Shown: one piece after another, positions 16,995-24,726 of the stretch
Layout of the letters: each line of letters starts with the position of its first letter
Numbering within the stretch: the first letter of the stretch is position 1
From: UMGS363 sp051881815
Lineage (GTDB): Bacteria; Bacillota; Clostridia; Oscillospirales; Ruminococcaceae
Assembly (NCBI GenBank): GCA_051881815.1
Contig: JBJEQP010000103.1
Location: 1-36,248 of the forward strand
DNA: 36,248 bases
Direction of reading: 5' to 3'
Translations under genes and position numbers: made by a program
The notes under the pieces: generated by a model
Told to the model about the DNA's origin: nothing
What the model saw: the letters and a program-made list of their open reading frames with translations, nothing else
Database searches by the model: none

Positions 16995-19559
16995 ATGAAA
17001 CGTCTTACAATAGGGATACTTGCGCACGTCGACGCAGGAAAAACAACGCTTTCCGAAATGCTTCTCTACAAAACTGGCGAAATACGCAGGCTCGGCAGAG
17101 TTGACCGCGGAGATACCTTTCTCGACAATAACTCCCTTGAACGAAGCAGGGGAATAACCATATTTTCAAAGCAAGCCGTGCTCAAACACAACGACTGCAT
17201 TATATCGCTGCTCGATACTCCGGGACATATCGACTTTTCGGTCGAAGCGGAGCGTGTCCTGCAGGTGCTTGATTATGCCGTACTTGTAATAAGCGGTTCG
17301 GACGGTGTGCAAAGCCATACCGAAACGCTGTGGCGGCTTTTGAGCAGGTACAACATCCCGACTTTTCTTTTTATAAATAAAATGGATATCGCCGCAAAGG
17401 GGAATGCCGAACTTATCGGAGAGCTTTCAAGAAGCTTCGGTTCGGGCTTTGCGGATTTCTCTATGGACAGAACCTCCGAGGTGTTTTACGAAGCCGTTTC
17501 AATGTGCGACAATATGCTTATGGAGCAGTTTCTTGAAAACGGCAGCATTAAGGACGAGGACATAACTGCCGCTGTCGCAGGAAGAAGGATATTCCCGTGC
17601 TGCTTCGGCTCGGCGTTAAAGGATATCGGGATCGATGATTTTATTGGAGTCTTGTGCGGATATACCTCGCAGCCCGTCTTCGGAAGCGAATTCGGAGCAA
17701 AGGTATTCAAAATTGCCGACGACGGTCAGGGAAACAGACTTTCCTATATGAAAATAACCGGCGGAAGCCTTAAAGTCAAGGACGTTGTCAGCGACAATAA
17801 CAAGAAATGGTCGGAGAAGGTCAACCAGATACGCATTTATTCGGGCGTAAAGTATCATACCGTTGACGAAGCTGAGTCGGGAACAGTCTGCGCTGTTACG
17901 GGATTGAGCAAGGCTGTAATCGGTCAGGGACTTGGTGCGGAACACGATTCGTTCTCTCCCGTTATAGAGCCCGTGCTTTCGTACAGAATTGACCTGCCGT
18001 CCGATGTTGATGCGCACACGGCTTTAAGCAGGCTAAAAATACTTGAAGAAGAGGATCCCCAGCTTCACATTGTCTGGAATGAACAGCTGCAGGAGATACA
18101 CATTGCTCTTATGGGCAAGATACAGCTTGAAATTCTCAAAAGCATCATAGCCGAACGCTTCGGGATGAATGTTGATTTCAGCAGCGGCGGCATAACCTAT
18201 AAGGAAACTATCGAAAACAAGGTCGAGGGTGTTGGGCATTATGAACCTCTACGACATTATGCGGAGGTGCATCTTATCCTTGAACCGGGGGAAAGGGGCA
18301 GCGGAGTACAGCTTCGTTCAAGCTGCCGTGAGGATGATCTTGATAAAAACTGGCAAAGGCTTATTCTTTCAAACCTGCAGGAGAAAACACATATTGGCGT
18401 TCTCACGGGTTCGCCGATAACGGATATAAAGATAACTCTTGCTTCGGGACGAGCTCATTTAAAGCATACAGAGGGCGGTGATTTCCGACAGGCGTGTTGG
18501 AGAGCTGTCCGCAATGGCCTTATGAAAGCGAAAAGCGTTGTTCTTGAACCGAGATATGATTTTCACCTTGAAGTTCCGAACGAGAATGTCGGCAGAGCGC
18601 TGACCGATCTGCAGCAGATGTGCGGAGAGTTTGAACCGCCCGTTTCGGACGGTGAAACCTCAGTCATAATCGGAAATGCTCCCGTTTCGGAAATGCAGGA
18701 CTATCATTCGAGCGTTATCAGCTATACCCACGGAAAGGGTAGATTGATCTGCTCGGTAAAAGGCTATTTTCCCTGCCACGATCAGGAAAGAGTCATCGCC
18801 GCCGCAGGCTACGACCCCGAGAGCGACCTTGACAACTCTGCAGATTCGGTGTTCTGCGCTCACGGTGCAGGCTTTAACGTCAAGTGGGACGAGGTCTGCA
18901 GCTATATGCACCTTGAAAGTGCGCTGAAAGAGCAAAATGATGATTTTTTTGAACCGATAACAAGACAGCAGGTAAGCTCCTACCGTGACCGCCTTATCGA
19001 AGACAAGGAGCTTATGGAGATCTTCGAGCGTACCTACGGCCCGATAAAGCGTGACAAGCGCACGGCTATGCACACCGAAAAGGAGCCGCCTTCATCGAAG
19101 AAGTTCAAAGCTTCTCCGCTGCCAAAAGGTCCCGAATATCTTCTCGTTGACGGATACAACATTATTTTTGCTTGGGACGAGCTGAACAAAGCCGCAGAGG
19201 AAAGCCTTGACCTTGCAAGAAGCCTGCTGATAAATATGCTCTGCAACTATCAGGGCTTCCGTCAGTGTAATGTTATACTTGTTTTTGATGCGTACAAGGT
19301 AAAAGGCTCGGTCGGTGAGGTCGAAAAGGTGAACAACATAACGGTCGTTTACACGAAGGAAGCCGAAACCGCAGATACCTATATTGAAAAAGCAACGCAC
19401 GACTTGAGCAAGGAGAATCGTGTAAGGGTCGCCACATCGGATAACCTTGAACAGACGATAATCCTCGGAAACGGAGCGTACAGAATCTCGGCTGCGGAAT
19501 TCTATGACGAGATAAAGCGGACGGAAAAGGCTATTAAAGAATTTATTGAAACATTATAA
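16995..19559 (+). CDS. TetM/EF-G-like ribosomal GTPase fused to a Rae1/YacP (NYN) nuclease domain
   Basis: The 854-residue protein has two parts. Residues 1 to about 685 form a TetM/TetO-type ribosomal protection GTPase: G1 AHVDAGKTT, G2 region ERSRGITI, G3 DTPGHIDF, G4 NKMD, G5 GSALK, then EF-G-like domains with the typical APVSEMQDY and SYTHGKG segments. A Lys/Pro/Ser-rich linker (about 690-712) leads to residues 713-854, a complete NYN_YacP domain: LLVDGYNIIFAW (Asp719), VILVFDAY, ETADTYIE and VATSDNLEQ supply the PIN-like acidic residues. By family knowledge, B. subtilis Rae1 is a ribosome-associated endonuclease that cuts mRNA in the A site. The GTPase may clear or open the A site for the nuclease. 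Start ATG 16995 matches where TetM-type proteins start; a TTG at 16983 is less likely. It may or may not confer tetracycline tolerance. Confidence 0.93.
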   Translation: MKRLTIGILAHVDAGKTTLSEMLLYKTGEIRRLGRVDRGDTFLDNNSLERSRGITIFSKQAVLKHNDCIISLLDTPGHIDFSVEAERVLQVLDYAVLVISGSDGVQSHTETLWRLLSRYNIPTFLFINKMDIAAKGNAELIGELSRSFGSGFADFSMDRTSEVFYEAVSMCDNMLMEQFLENGSIKDEDITAAVAGRRIFPCCFGSALKDIGIDDFIGVLCGYTSQPVFGSEFGAKVFKIADDGQGNRLSYMKITGGSLKVKDVVSDNNKKWSEKVNQIRIYSGVKYHTVDEAESGTVCAVTGLSKAVIGQGLGAEHDSFSPVIEPVLSYRIDLPSDVDAHTALSRLKILEEEDPQLHIVWNEQLQEIHIALMGKIQLEILKSIIAERFGMNVDFSSGGITYKETIENKVEGVGHYEPLRHYAEVHLILEPGERGSGVQLRSSCREDDLDKNWQRLILSNLQEKTHIGVLTGSPITDIKITLASGRAHLKHTEGGDFRQACWRAVRNGLMKAKSVVLEPRYDFHLEVPNENVGRALTDLQQMCGEFEPPVSDGETSVIIGNAPVSEMQDYHSSVISYTHGKGRLICSVKGYFPCHDQERVIAAAGYDPESDLDNSADSVFCAHGAGFNVKWDEVCSYMHLESALKEQNDDFFEPITRQQVSSYRDRLIEDKELMEIFERTYGPIKRDKRTAMHTEKEPPSSKKFKASPLPKGPEYLLVDGYNIIFAWDELNKAAEESLDLARSLLINMLCNYQGFRQCNVILVFDAYKVKGSVGEVEKVNNITVVYTKEAETADTYIEKATHDLSKENRVRVATSDNLEQTIILGNGAYRISAAEFYDEIKRTEKAIKEFIETL

Positions 19560-19587
19560 TAATTTTTCGTGTTTTTTAAATTTAATA

Positions 19588-19616
19588 TTGAAATTGCACG
19601 AAATCTGTGATATAAT
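19588..19616 (+). promoter_or_regulatory. Promoter of the GH5 gene
   Basis: TTGAAA at 19588-19593, 17 bp, TATAAT at 19611-19616. It follows the fusion gene's stop closely; no terminator is seen between. Confidence 0.82.
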
Positions 19617-19654
19617 TAACAAAATCCTATATTTAGAAATTTGGAGGGAAAAAT

Positions 19655-21652
19655 ATGCGCAGAACAATGCAGAGAAATTCAAAGCTGCTTGCACTTTTTA
19701 CCGCACTGGTAATGACAGTGTTTGTCTGTCTTGACGCATCATTTGCGATCGGAGCGAACGCACAGACCTTGCTTTCGGCGGATGAGATCGTCGAAGAAAT
19801 GGGCATCGGCTGGAATCTCGGAAATTCTCTTGACGCAAACGGAGCGGGAAACGATGTATGGAATCACGAAACCTGCTGGGGCAATCCCAGAGTAACCGAA
19901 GACCTCATAAAAACGGTAAAAAACAAGGGCTTCAATACGATCAGAGTACCTGTGACCTGGTATGAGCATATCACATACGATAACGGTGCATATACCATCG
20001 ACCCTGCATGGTTCGCAAGAGTAAAAGAGGTCGTTGATTATGCTTATAACAACGGAATGTATGTTATCCTCAATATCCACCACGAAAAATGGGTAAACCG
20101 TTCCGATTTTGCGAGCAGCTACGATGCAATGTCCGCAGAGCTCAAGCAGGTCTGGAAGCAGATCGCCGAATACTTCGCAGACTACGGTCAGCGTCTTATT
20201 TTCGAGGGCATGAACGAACCCCGTGCGGAAGGAACAGCCGAGGAATGGAACGGCTGCGCCGATTGTTATAACGTAGTAAACAAGCTCAATGCAGATTTTA
20301 TTAACACTGTCCGTTCTGTTGAGTCCGAATACAGAACAACAAGACTGCTTATGGTTCCGGGATATGCCGCAAGCGCGTATTCGTCTATATATTCGAGCCT
20401 TGACAAGAGCTTTTTTGACGATCCTTACGTTGCTGCGTCCGTTCACGCATATTCTCCCTATGATTTTACAATGGGTGACGGAGATCATTCGACGTTTTCT
20501 TCGGCATACAAGGCTTCTCTTGACGGAATTTTTGCAGACATCCGCTCCTTTTTCACGCAGGATGATATCCCCGTTGTAATAGGCGAATTCAGTGCTTCAA
20601 ACTACGGAAATCTCTCCGCAAGAGTTGAGTGGGCTGAATACTATATGACGCTTGCAAAGGAAATGGGCATTCCCTGCGTTCTCTGGGATAACAATGTTGA
20701 AAGCAACGGCGGCGGTGAAGCTCACGGCTATGTGAACAGAAGCAACAATACCTGGTACAGCGCAAGCGAAAGCGTTGTCGATAAGCTCATTTCCGTCAGA
20801 AATGACAGCAGCATTGTCTGGGGAAGCAAGCGCTCCTATCCTCTTTATTCCCACGCCGCTTATTCCACGGGAACGGCTGTTACTGTCGGCGGTGATGGAA
20901 ATATCTATATGTCCGATCTCGGCGGCTTCACAAGCGGAAAAGAGCTTGCAATAAAATATCAGTCGGAAATTCCCCCTGCGATCGCTCTTATGAACAGCAG
21001 CTGGGGCGGCTGGACAACGATTTCCCCGTATGATTACTCCTATTCCGATTCTTATACGATCGCTTATTTCAGATATGATGATCTTATAAACGCATGGAAC
21101 AGCAGTGCAAACGGCGATATCTATGTTTTAAAGCTTACAAATCTGGTAAATTACTCATCCTTTGACCCCATCGGCATCATGATACTCGGCGCACATGAGC
21201 ATCAGTACGGCAACGAATGGAAGAGCGATGAAACAAACCATTGGCACGAATGTACCTGCGGAGAAAAGTCCGATATCGCAGCGCATACAAAGGACAGCGG
21301 AACCGTTACAAAACAGGCTACACTTACCGAAAACGGAACGATCAGCTATAAATGTACGGTCTGCGGCGCAAATATGGCTGATGAAATTGTAACGACAACA
21401 AAAGTCGGTGCGGAAGTGACTGTCGATAAGGTCATTGTAAAATATAAGACCTCGTTAAGCGATGAAATTCTGATCGCCGAATATGCTTTTGATGATGTAA
21501 CAGAATCGATCGTTGACTATATGAAGTCAGCGGACATTCAGCTTGTTATCAGCTTCGTGAACAGCTTCACAGCAGCCGATAATGACGGCATACTTACAGA
21601 CGCACAGCTCAAAGCGATCGATATCGTGCTTGAATATGATATGAACAAATAA
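19655..21652 (+). CDS. Secreted GH5 endoglucanase (GH5_4-like) with accessory domains
   Basis: The 665-residue protein has a signal peptide (to about residue 37, ending GANA), a GH5 catalytic domain (about 40-385) with GIGWNLGNSLDA, the acid/base Glu188 in GMNEPRAEG, HAYSPYDF, and the nucleophile Glu311 in VVIGEFSAS, then a beta-sandwich domain (about 395-515, possibly carbohydrate-binding). A Cys/His-rich module follows (about 520-590, HEHQYGNEWK, HWHECTCGEK, YKCTVCG), of a kind common in secreted gut Firmicutes proteins. The last domain ends in the shared motif ILTDAQLKAIDIVLEYD. GH5_4 enzymes cleave beta-1,4-glucans such as cellulose, xyloglucan or mixed-linkage glucan. Both catalytic glutamates are present. 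There is no recognisable dockerin or CBM37. GGAGGG lies before the ATG. Confidence 0.94.
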   Translation: MRRTMQRNSKLLALFTALVMTVFVCLDASFAIGANAQTLLSADEIVEEMGIGWNLGNSLDANGAGNDVWNHETCWGNPRVTEDLIKTVKNKGFNTIRVPVTWYEHITYDNGAYTIDPAWFARVKEVVDYAYNNGMYVILNIHHEKWVNRSDFASSYDAMSAELKQVWKQIAEYFADYGQRLIFEGMNEPRAEGTAEEWNGCADCYNVVNKLNADFINTVRSVESEYRTTRLLMVPGYAASAYSSIYSSLDKSFFDDPYVAASVHAYSPYDFTMGDGDHSTFSSAYKASLDGIFADIRSFFTQDDIPVVIGEFSASNYGNLSARVEWAEYYMTLAKEMGIPCVLWDNNVESNGGGEAHGYVNRSNNTWYSASESVVDKLISVRNDSSIVWGSKRSYPLYSHAAYSTGTAVTVGGDGNIYMSDLGGFTSGKELAIKYQSEIPPAIALMNSSWGGWTTISPYDYSYSDSYTIAYFRYDDLINAWNSSANGDIYVLKLTNLVNYSSFDPIGIMILGAHEHQYGNEWKSDETNHWHECTCGEKSDIAAHTKDSGTVTKQATLTENGTISYKCTVCGANMADEIVTTTKVGAEVTVDKVIVKYKTSLSDEILIAEYAFDDVTESIVDYMKSADIQLVISFVNSFTAADNDGILTDAQLKAIDIVLEYDMNK

Positions 21653-21656
21653 TTTT

Positions 21657-21695
21657 ACCGCCTGTACTCATTGATCGGAGTGCAGGCGGTATTTT
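21657..21695 (+). terminator. Intrinsic terminator of the GH5 gene
   Basis: ACCGCCTGTACTC pairs with GAGTGCAGGCGGT (one mismatch), followed by ATTTT. It touches the stop codon of the convergent nitroreductase gene. Confidence 0.85.
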
Positions 21696-22221
21696 ACATT
21701 TTGAATCCGTTGAACGACATTCTTTTTCCGTATGGTATCTTTTGGGGAGCGGTCGGCTCCGATTCGGCTTTTCCTATCGGCAGAAAGCAGATAAGCTCGT
21801 ATTCATCGGGAACGCCGAGTATCGCCGCCATTTTGCCGCCGATATTGTCCGTGTCCGTGATATGCCCCTCTATCCAGCAGCTCTGATAGCCGAGCTCAAC
21901 AGCTGCAAGCAGCATATTCTCGATCGCCGCAGAGTAGTCCTGCACAGCGTAGCACTTGTCCCTGTATGCGAAGATACGCCTTGTGAGGACGCATATCATC
22001 GCAGGTGCGCTCTCGCCGACAGGAGGGTCAATGACCTCGTGCAGCTTTTTCAGCACCTCGGGATCGTCCACGGCGATAAGGCTTGTCGTCTGCTTGTTGC
22101 AGCCCGACGGTGCGGCAAGCCCTGCTTCCATGATCGTGACAAGATCCTCTCTCGGAACGGGATCGGGGAGGAATTTTCCTCGGTAACTTCGTCTTTTGTT
22201 TATTATTTCAATTGCGCTCAT
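21694..22221 (-). CDS. Nitroreductase-family FMN oxidoreductase
   Basis: The 175-residue protein is a short member of the nitroreductase superfamily. The N-terminal FMN-phosphate motif is INKRRSYRGKF (residues 7-17); APSGCNKQTTSLI, the QDYSAAIENMLLAA helix and LGYQSCWIEG are typical. These enzymes use FMN and NAD(P)H to reduce nitro-compounds, quinones or flavins. AAGGAG precedes the ATG at 22221. A TATAAT box on its strand lies at 22244-22239, but the -35 position falls inside the inverted-repeat element at 22245-22363, whose boundary abuts the -10. Insertion may therefore have changed its promoter. The physiological substrate is unknown. Confidence 0.9.
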   Translation of the reverse strand: MSAIEIINKRRSYRGKFLPDPVPREDLVTIMEAGLAAPSGCNKQTTSLIAVDDPEVLKKLHEVIDPPVGESAPAMICVLTRRIFAYRDKCYAVQDYSAAIENMLLAAVELGYQSCWIEGHITDTDNIGGKMAAILGVPDEYELICFLPIGKAESEPTAPQKIPYGKRMSFNGFKM

Positions 22222-22244
22222 TTCTGCTCCTTATTCTCATTATA

Positions 22245-22363
22245 ATACTAATCCCTCATTAAAGTGTAGACAAAAAATCTGCGCAAAATCCATATAAAGC
22301 TGTTTTCAACAGCTACGAGATTTTGCTTGATTTTTTGTACACTTTATAATCGGGGATTAGTAT
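22245..22363. repeat. TACTAAT-family inverted-repeat element (119 bp, near-complete palindrome)
   Basis: The left end reads ATACTAATCCC, then a TAAAGTGTA block, ACAAAAAATC and GCAAAATC; the right end, reverse-complemented, has the same blocks in the same order. The centre is a small hairpin (AGCTGTTTTCAACAGCT). The left boundary abuts the nitroreductase -10; the right boundary lies inside the 3' end of the GNAT gene and supplies its stop codon. There is no coding capacity. Confidence 0.75.
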
Positions 22364-23099
22364 AAATCATTGGTGTAAAGCGTATCCCTTTGATGACCTG
22401 CTCCGAAGAGACGGCGGAAAAGCCAAGCTGCTCATATATTTTTACAGCAAAGGGCGAAGAATTAACGGTGAAGCTCTTCAAAACATAGTCCTTTTTCATC
22501 CGCTCAAAAAGCTTTCTGCCGATGCCTTTCTGCTGATGCTCGGCTTTTACGAAGAAAAGGCTGATATGCTGCGGCTCACGCATTGCAAGCACTCCCGAAA
22601 GCTCGTCATTCATAAACGCACCGTAAAATTTAAGCTTCCCGATAAAGCTTTCATCATCAAGCGTGTTTCGGAACTCTTCAACGCCTTCCTCCGAGTATTC
22701 GGGAGCTTCAAATTCCATAAAAACATCAAAAACAAGCTTCAAGGCTGACGGGATATCCTTTTTCGCAAGCTTTTTAATTTTAAGCGGATCCTTTTGCTTC
22801 GGCTCGGGAAGCTCGGGATATATTGCTTCAAAAAGCGTCTGCAGGAATTCTTTGTTGTCGATATTTTCACATAAAAGCATATCCTTTGCGCCCTCATAAG
22901 GCGGTTCAAGAGGTGCTTCGGGCATAAGTCTGACTGCGCTCGGCACAGGTTTTATCAGCATTCGGTCGTCGCAGACATAAGCTGCGATCCTGCCGTTGTA
23001 ATAGATGATATATTCGCCCATCATCTGCTTGAAGGTGATGTTTTCAAGGTCGGAAAGCTGTTCAAGGATAAAGCTGAGGTATTCCTTGCTTGTTGACAT
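22344..23099 (-). CDS. TfoX-N domain fused to a GNAT acetyltransferase
   Basis: The 251-residue protein combines an N-terminal TfoX_N-like domain (residues 1-100; FKQMMGEYIIYYNGRIAAYVCDDRML is the characteristic segment) with a C-terminal GNAT N-acetyltransferase (about 108-245; SLFFVKAEHQQKGIGRKLFERM is motif A with the Q/R-x-x-G-x-G/A acetyl-CoA loop, and FAVKIYEQLGF is motif B). GNAT enzymes acetylate small molecules or proteins using acetyl-CoA; the substrate is unknown. AGGAG precedes the ATG at 23099, and a TTGAAT-17-TAAAAT promoter lies upstream. The last residues (TNPRL and the stop) are encoded by the right terminal repeat of the element at 22245-22363, so the original C-terminus has been replaced. 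Confidence 0.88.
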   Translation of the reverse strand: MSTSKEYLSFILEQLSDLENITFKQMMGEYIIYYNGRIAAYVCDDRMLIKPVPSAVRLMPEAPLEPPYEGAKDMLLCENIDNKEFLQTLFEAIYPELPEPKQKDPLKIKKLAKKDIPSALKLVFDVFMEFEAPEYSEEGVEEFRNTLDDESFIGKLKFYGAFMNDELSGVLAMREPQHISLFFVKAEHQQKGIGRKLFERMKKDYVLKSFTVNSSPFAVKIYEQLGFSAVSSEQVIKGIRFTPMIYTNPRL

Positions 23100-23132
23100 A
23101 AAATAGTCTCCTTTCGGCTGTCGGTTTCTGTT

Positions 23133-23161
23133 ATTTTATCACAAGTTCACGGAAAATTCAA
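23133..23161 (-). promoter_or_regulatory. Promoter of the TfoX-GNAT gene
   Basis: Minus strand: TTGAAT (23161-23156), 17 bp, TAAAAT (23138-23133). It is divergent from the purB promoter about 30 bp away. Confidence 0.75.
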
Positions 23162-23191
23162 GCTTTTTTGCCCCCGAATTCCGCAAATCTA

Positions 23192-23220
23192 TTGCAAAAT
23201 GCGCTTTGCTGTGGTATAAT
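23192..23220 (+). promoter_or_regulatory. Promoter of purB
   Basis: TTGCAA at 23192-23197, 17 bp, TATAAT at 23215-23220. No purine riboswitch is visible in the 46-nt leader. Confidence 0.8.
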
Positions 23221-23266
23221 TATAAAAGTATTTTTATGAAAAATAAAGAATTAGGAGTTGTTTTTA

Positions 23267-24700
23267 ATGTCTTTTGATAGCTATGAATCACCGTTCTGCA
23301 CCCGATATGCAAGCAAGGAAATGCAGTATATCTTCTCCGCAGACAAGAAATTCACAACCTGGAGAAAGCTCTGGGTCGCTCTTGCAAGAGCTGAAATGAA
23401 GCTCGGTCTTCCCGTTACACAGGAGCAGGTAGACGAGCTTGAAGCAAACGTTGACAATATCGACTACGCAACAGCAGCCGAAAGAGAAAAGCTCGTCCGT
23501 CACGATGTTATGGCTCACGTTTATACCTACGGACTTGCCTGCCCGAAGGCAAAGGGTATCATCCACCTCGGCGCTACTTCCTGCTATGTCGGCGACAATA
23601 CCGATATCATTATTATGCGTGACGCGCTCAAGGTCGTAAAGAGAAAGCTCATCAACGTTCTCGGTCAGCTTTCCGAATTTGCAATGGAGTATAAGGATAT
23701 GCCTGCCCTCGCTTATACTCACCTCCAGCCTGCACAGCTTACAACTGTCGGCAAGCGTGCAACTCTCTGGATGAATGAGCTGCTTATGGATCTGAACGAA
23801 ATTGATTACAGAATTGAGAACCTTGCACTTCTCGGCTCAAAGGGCACAACAGGCACACAGGCTTCGTTTATGGAGCTTTTTGAGGGCGATACAGATAAGG
23901 TAAAGAAGCTTGAAGAACTTATTGCCGAGGAAATGGGCTTTGACAAGGTTGTTCCCGTTTCGGGTCAGACCTATTCAAGAAAGATAGATTCACAGATCGT
24001 TGCGACCCTCAGCGGAATCGCACAGTCAGCAATGAAGTTTGCAAACGATATGCGTATCCTCCAGAATTTCAAGGAAATGGAAGAACCGTTTGAGAAGAAC
24101 CAGATCGGCTCATCCGCAATGCCTTATAAGAGAAATCCTATGCGCTGCGAAAGGATCACCGCTCTCGCACGTTACGTTATGATCGACTCGCTCAACCCTG
24201 CCTTCACCGCAGGTACACAGTGGTTTGAGAGAACGCTCGATGACTCCGCAAACAAGAGAATTTCCGTTGCGGAAGGCTTCCTTGCGATAGACGCTATCCT
24301 CAATATCCTTATCAACGTTACATCGGGCATCGTAGTATATCCGAAGGTCATCCGTGCAAGAATTATGAAGGAGCTTCCGTTTATGGCATCCGAAAATATT
24401 ATGATGGACGCTGTAAAGAAGGGCGGCGACAGACAGGCTCTCCACGAAAAGATCCGTACCTACGCAATGGAAGCAGGCAAGCAGGTAAAGGAATTCGGTC
24501 TGGAGAACGATCTTATCGAAAGGATCCTTGCCGATTCCGAATTCAATACATCGAGAGAGGAGATCGAAGCTATCCTTCAGCCGGAGAACTTCACAGGCAG
24601 AAGCGCACAGCAGACCGAGGAGTTTGTAAACGGACTTATCAAGCCTATCCTTGAAGCAAACAAGGACATTATGGGCGAAAAGGCAGAGCTTACGGTTTAA
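23267..24700 (+). CDS. purB: Adenylosuccinate lyase
   Basis: The 477-residue protein has the fumarase/aspartase superfamily signature GSSAMPYKRNP near residue 290, the catalytic histidine region THLQPAQLTTVGKR, and the LVRHDVMAHV segment near the substrate site. Adenylosuccinate lyase catalyses two steps of purine synthesis: SAICAR to AICAR plus fumarate, and adenylosuccinate to AMP plus fumarate. It acts as a homotetramer in the cytoplasm. The ATG at 23267 is chosen because AGGAG lies 9 nt upstream; a start three codons earlier is unsupported. It stands apart from other pur genes. Its stop codon lies 26 bp from the left end of the large inverted-repeat element, and no other terminator is present. 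Confidence 0.97.
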   Translation: MSFDSYESPFCTRYASKEMQYIFSADKKFTTWRKLWVALARAEMKLGLPVTQEQVDELEANVDNIDYATAAEREKLVRHDVMAHVYTYGLACPKAKGIIHLGATSCYVGDNTDIIIMRDALKVVKRKLINVLGQLSEFAMEYKDMPALAYTHLQPAQLTTVGKRATLWMNELLMDLNEIDYRIENLALLGSKGTTGTQASFMELFEGDTDKVKKLEELIAEEMGFDKVVPVSGQTYSRKIDSQIVATLSGIAQSAMKFANDMRILQNFKEMEEPFEKNQIGSSAMPYKRNPMRCERITALARYVMIDSLNPAFTAGTQWFERTLDDSANKRISVAEGFLAIDAILNILINVTSGIVVYPKVIRARIMKELPFMASENIMMDAVKKGGDRQALHEKIRTYAMEAGKQVKEFGLENDLIERILADSEFNTSREEIEAILQPENFTGRSAQQTEEFVNGLIKPILEANKDIMGEKAELTV

Positions 24701-24726
24701 TGCAGAAATAATACAGCACAACAGCA

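Noticed and set aside
16995..19559. Simple tet(M) tetracycline resistance gene
   Set aside because: The Rae1 domain and extra length set it apart. Resistance cannot be inferred from the GTPase family alone.
21540..21649. Dockerin at the GH5 C-terminus
   Set aside because: Only one partial calcium-loop-like stretch is present and the equivalent residues are absent in the two other proteins sharing the motif.
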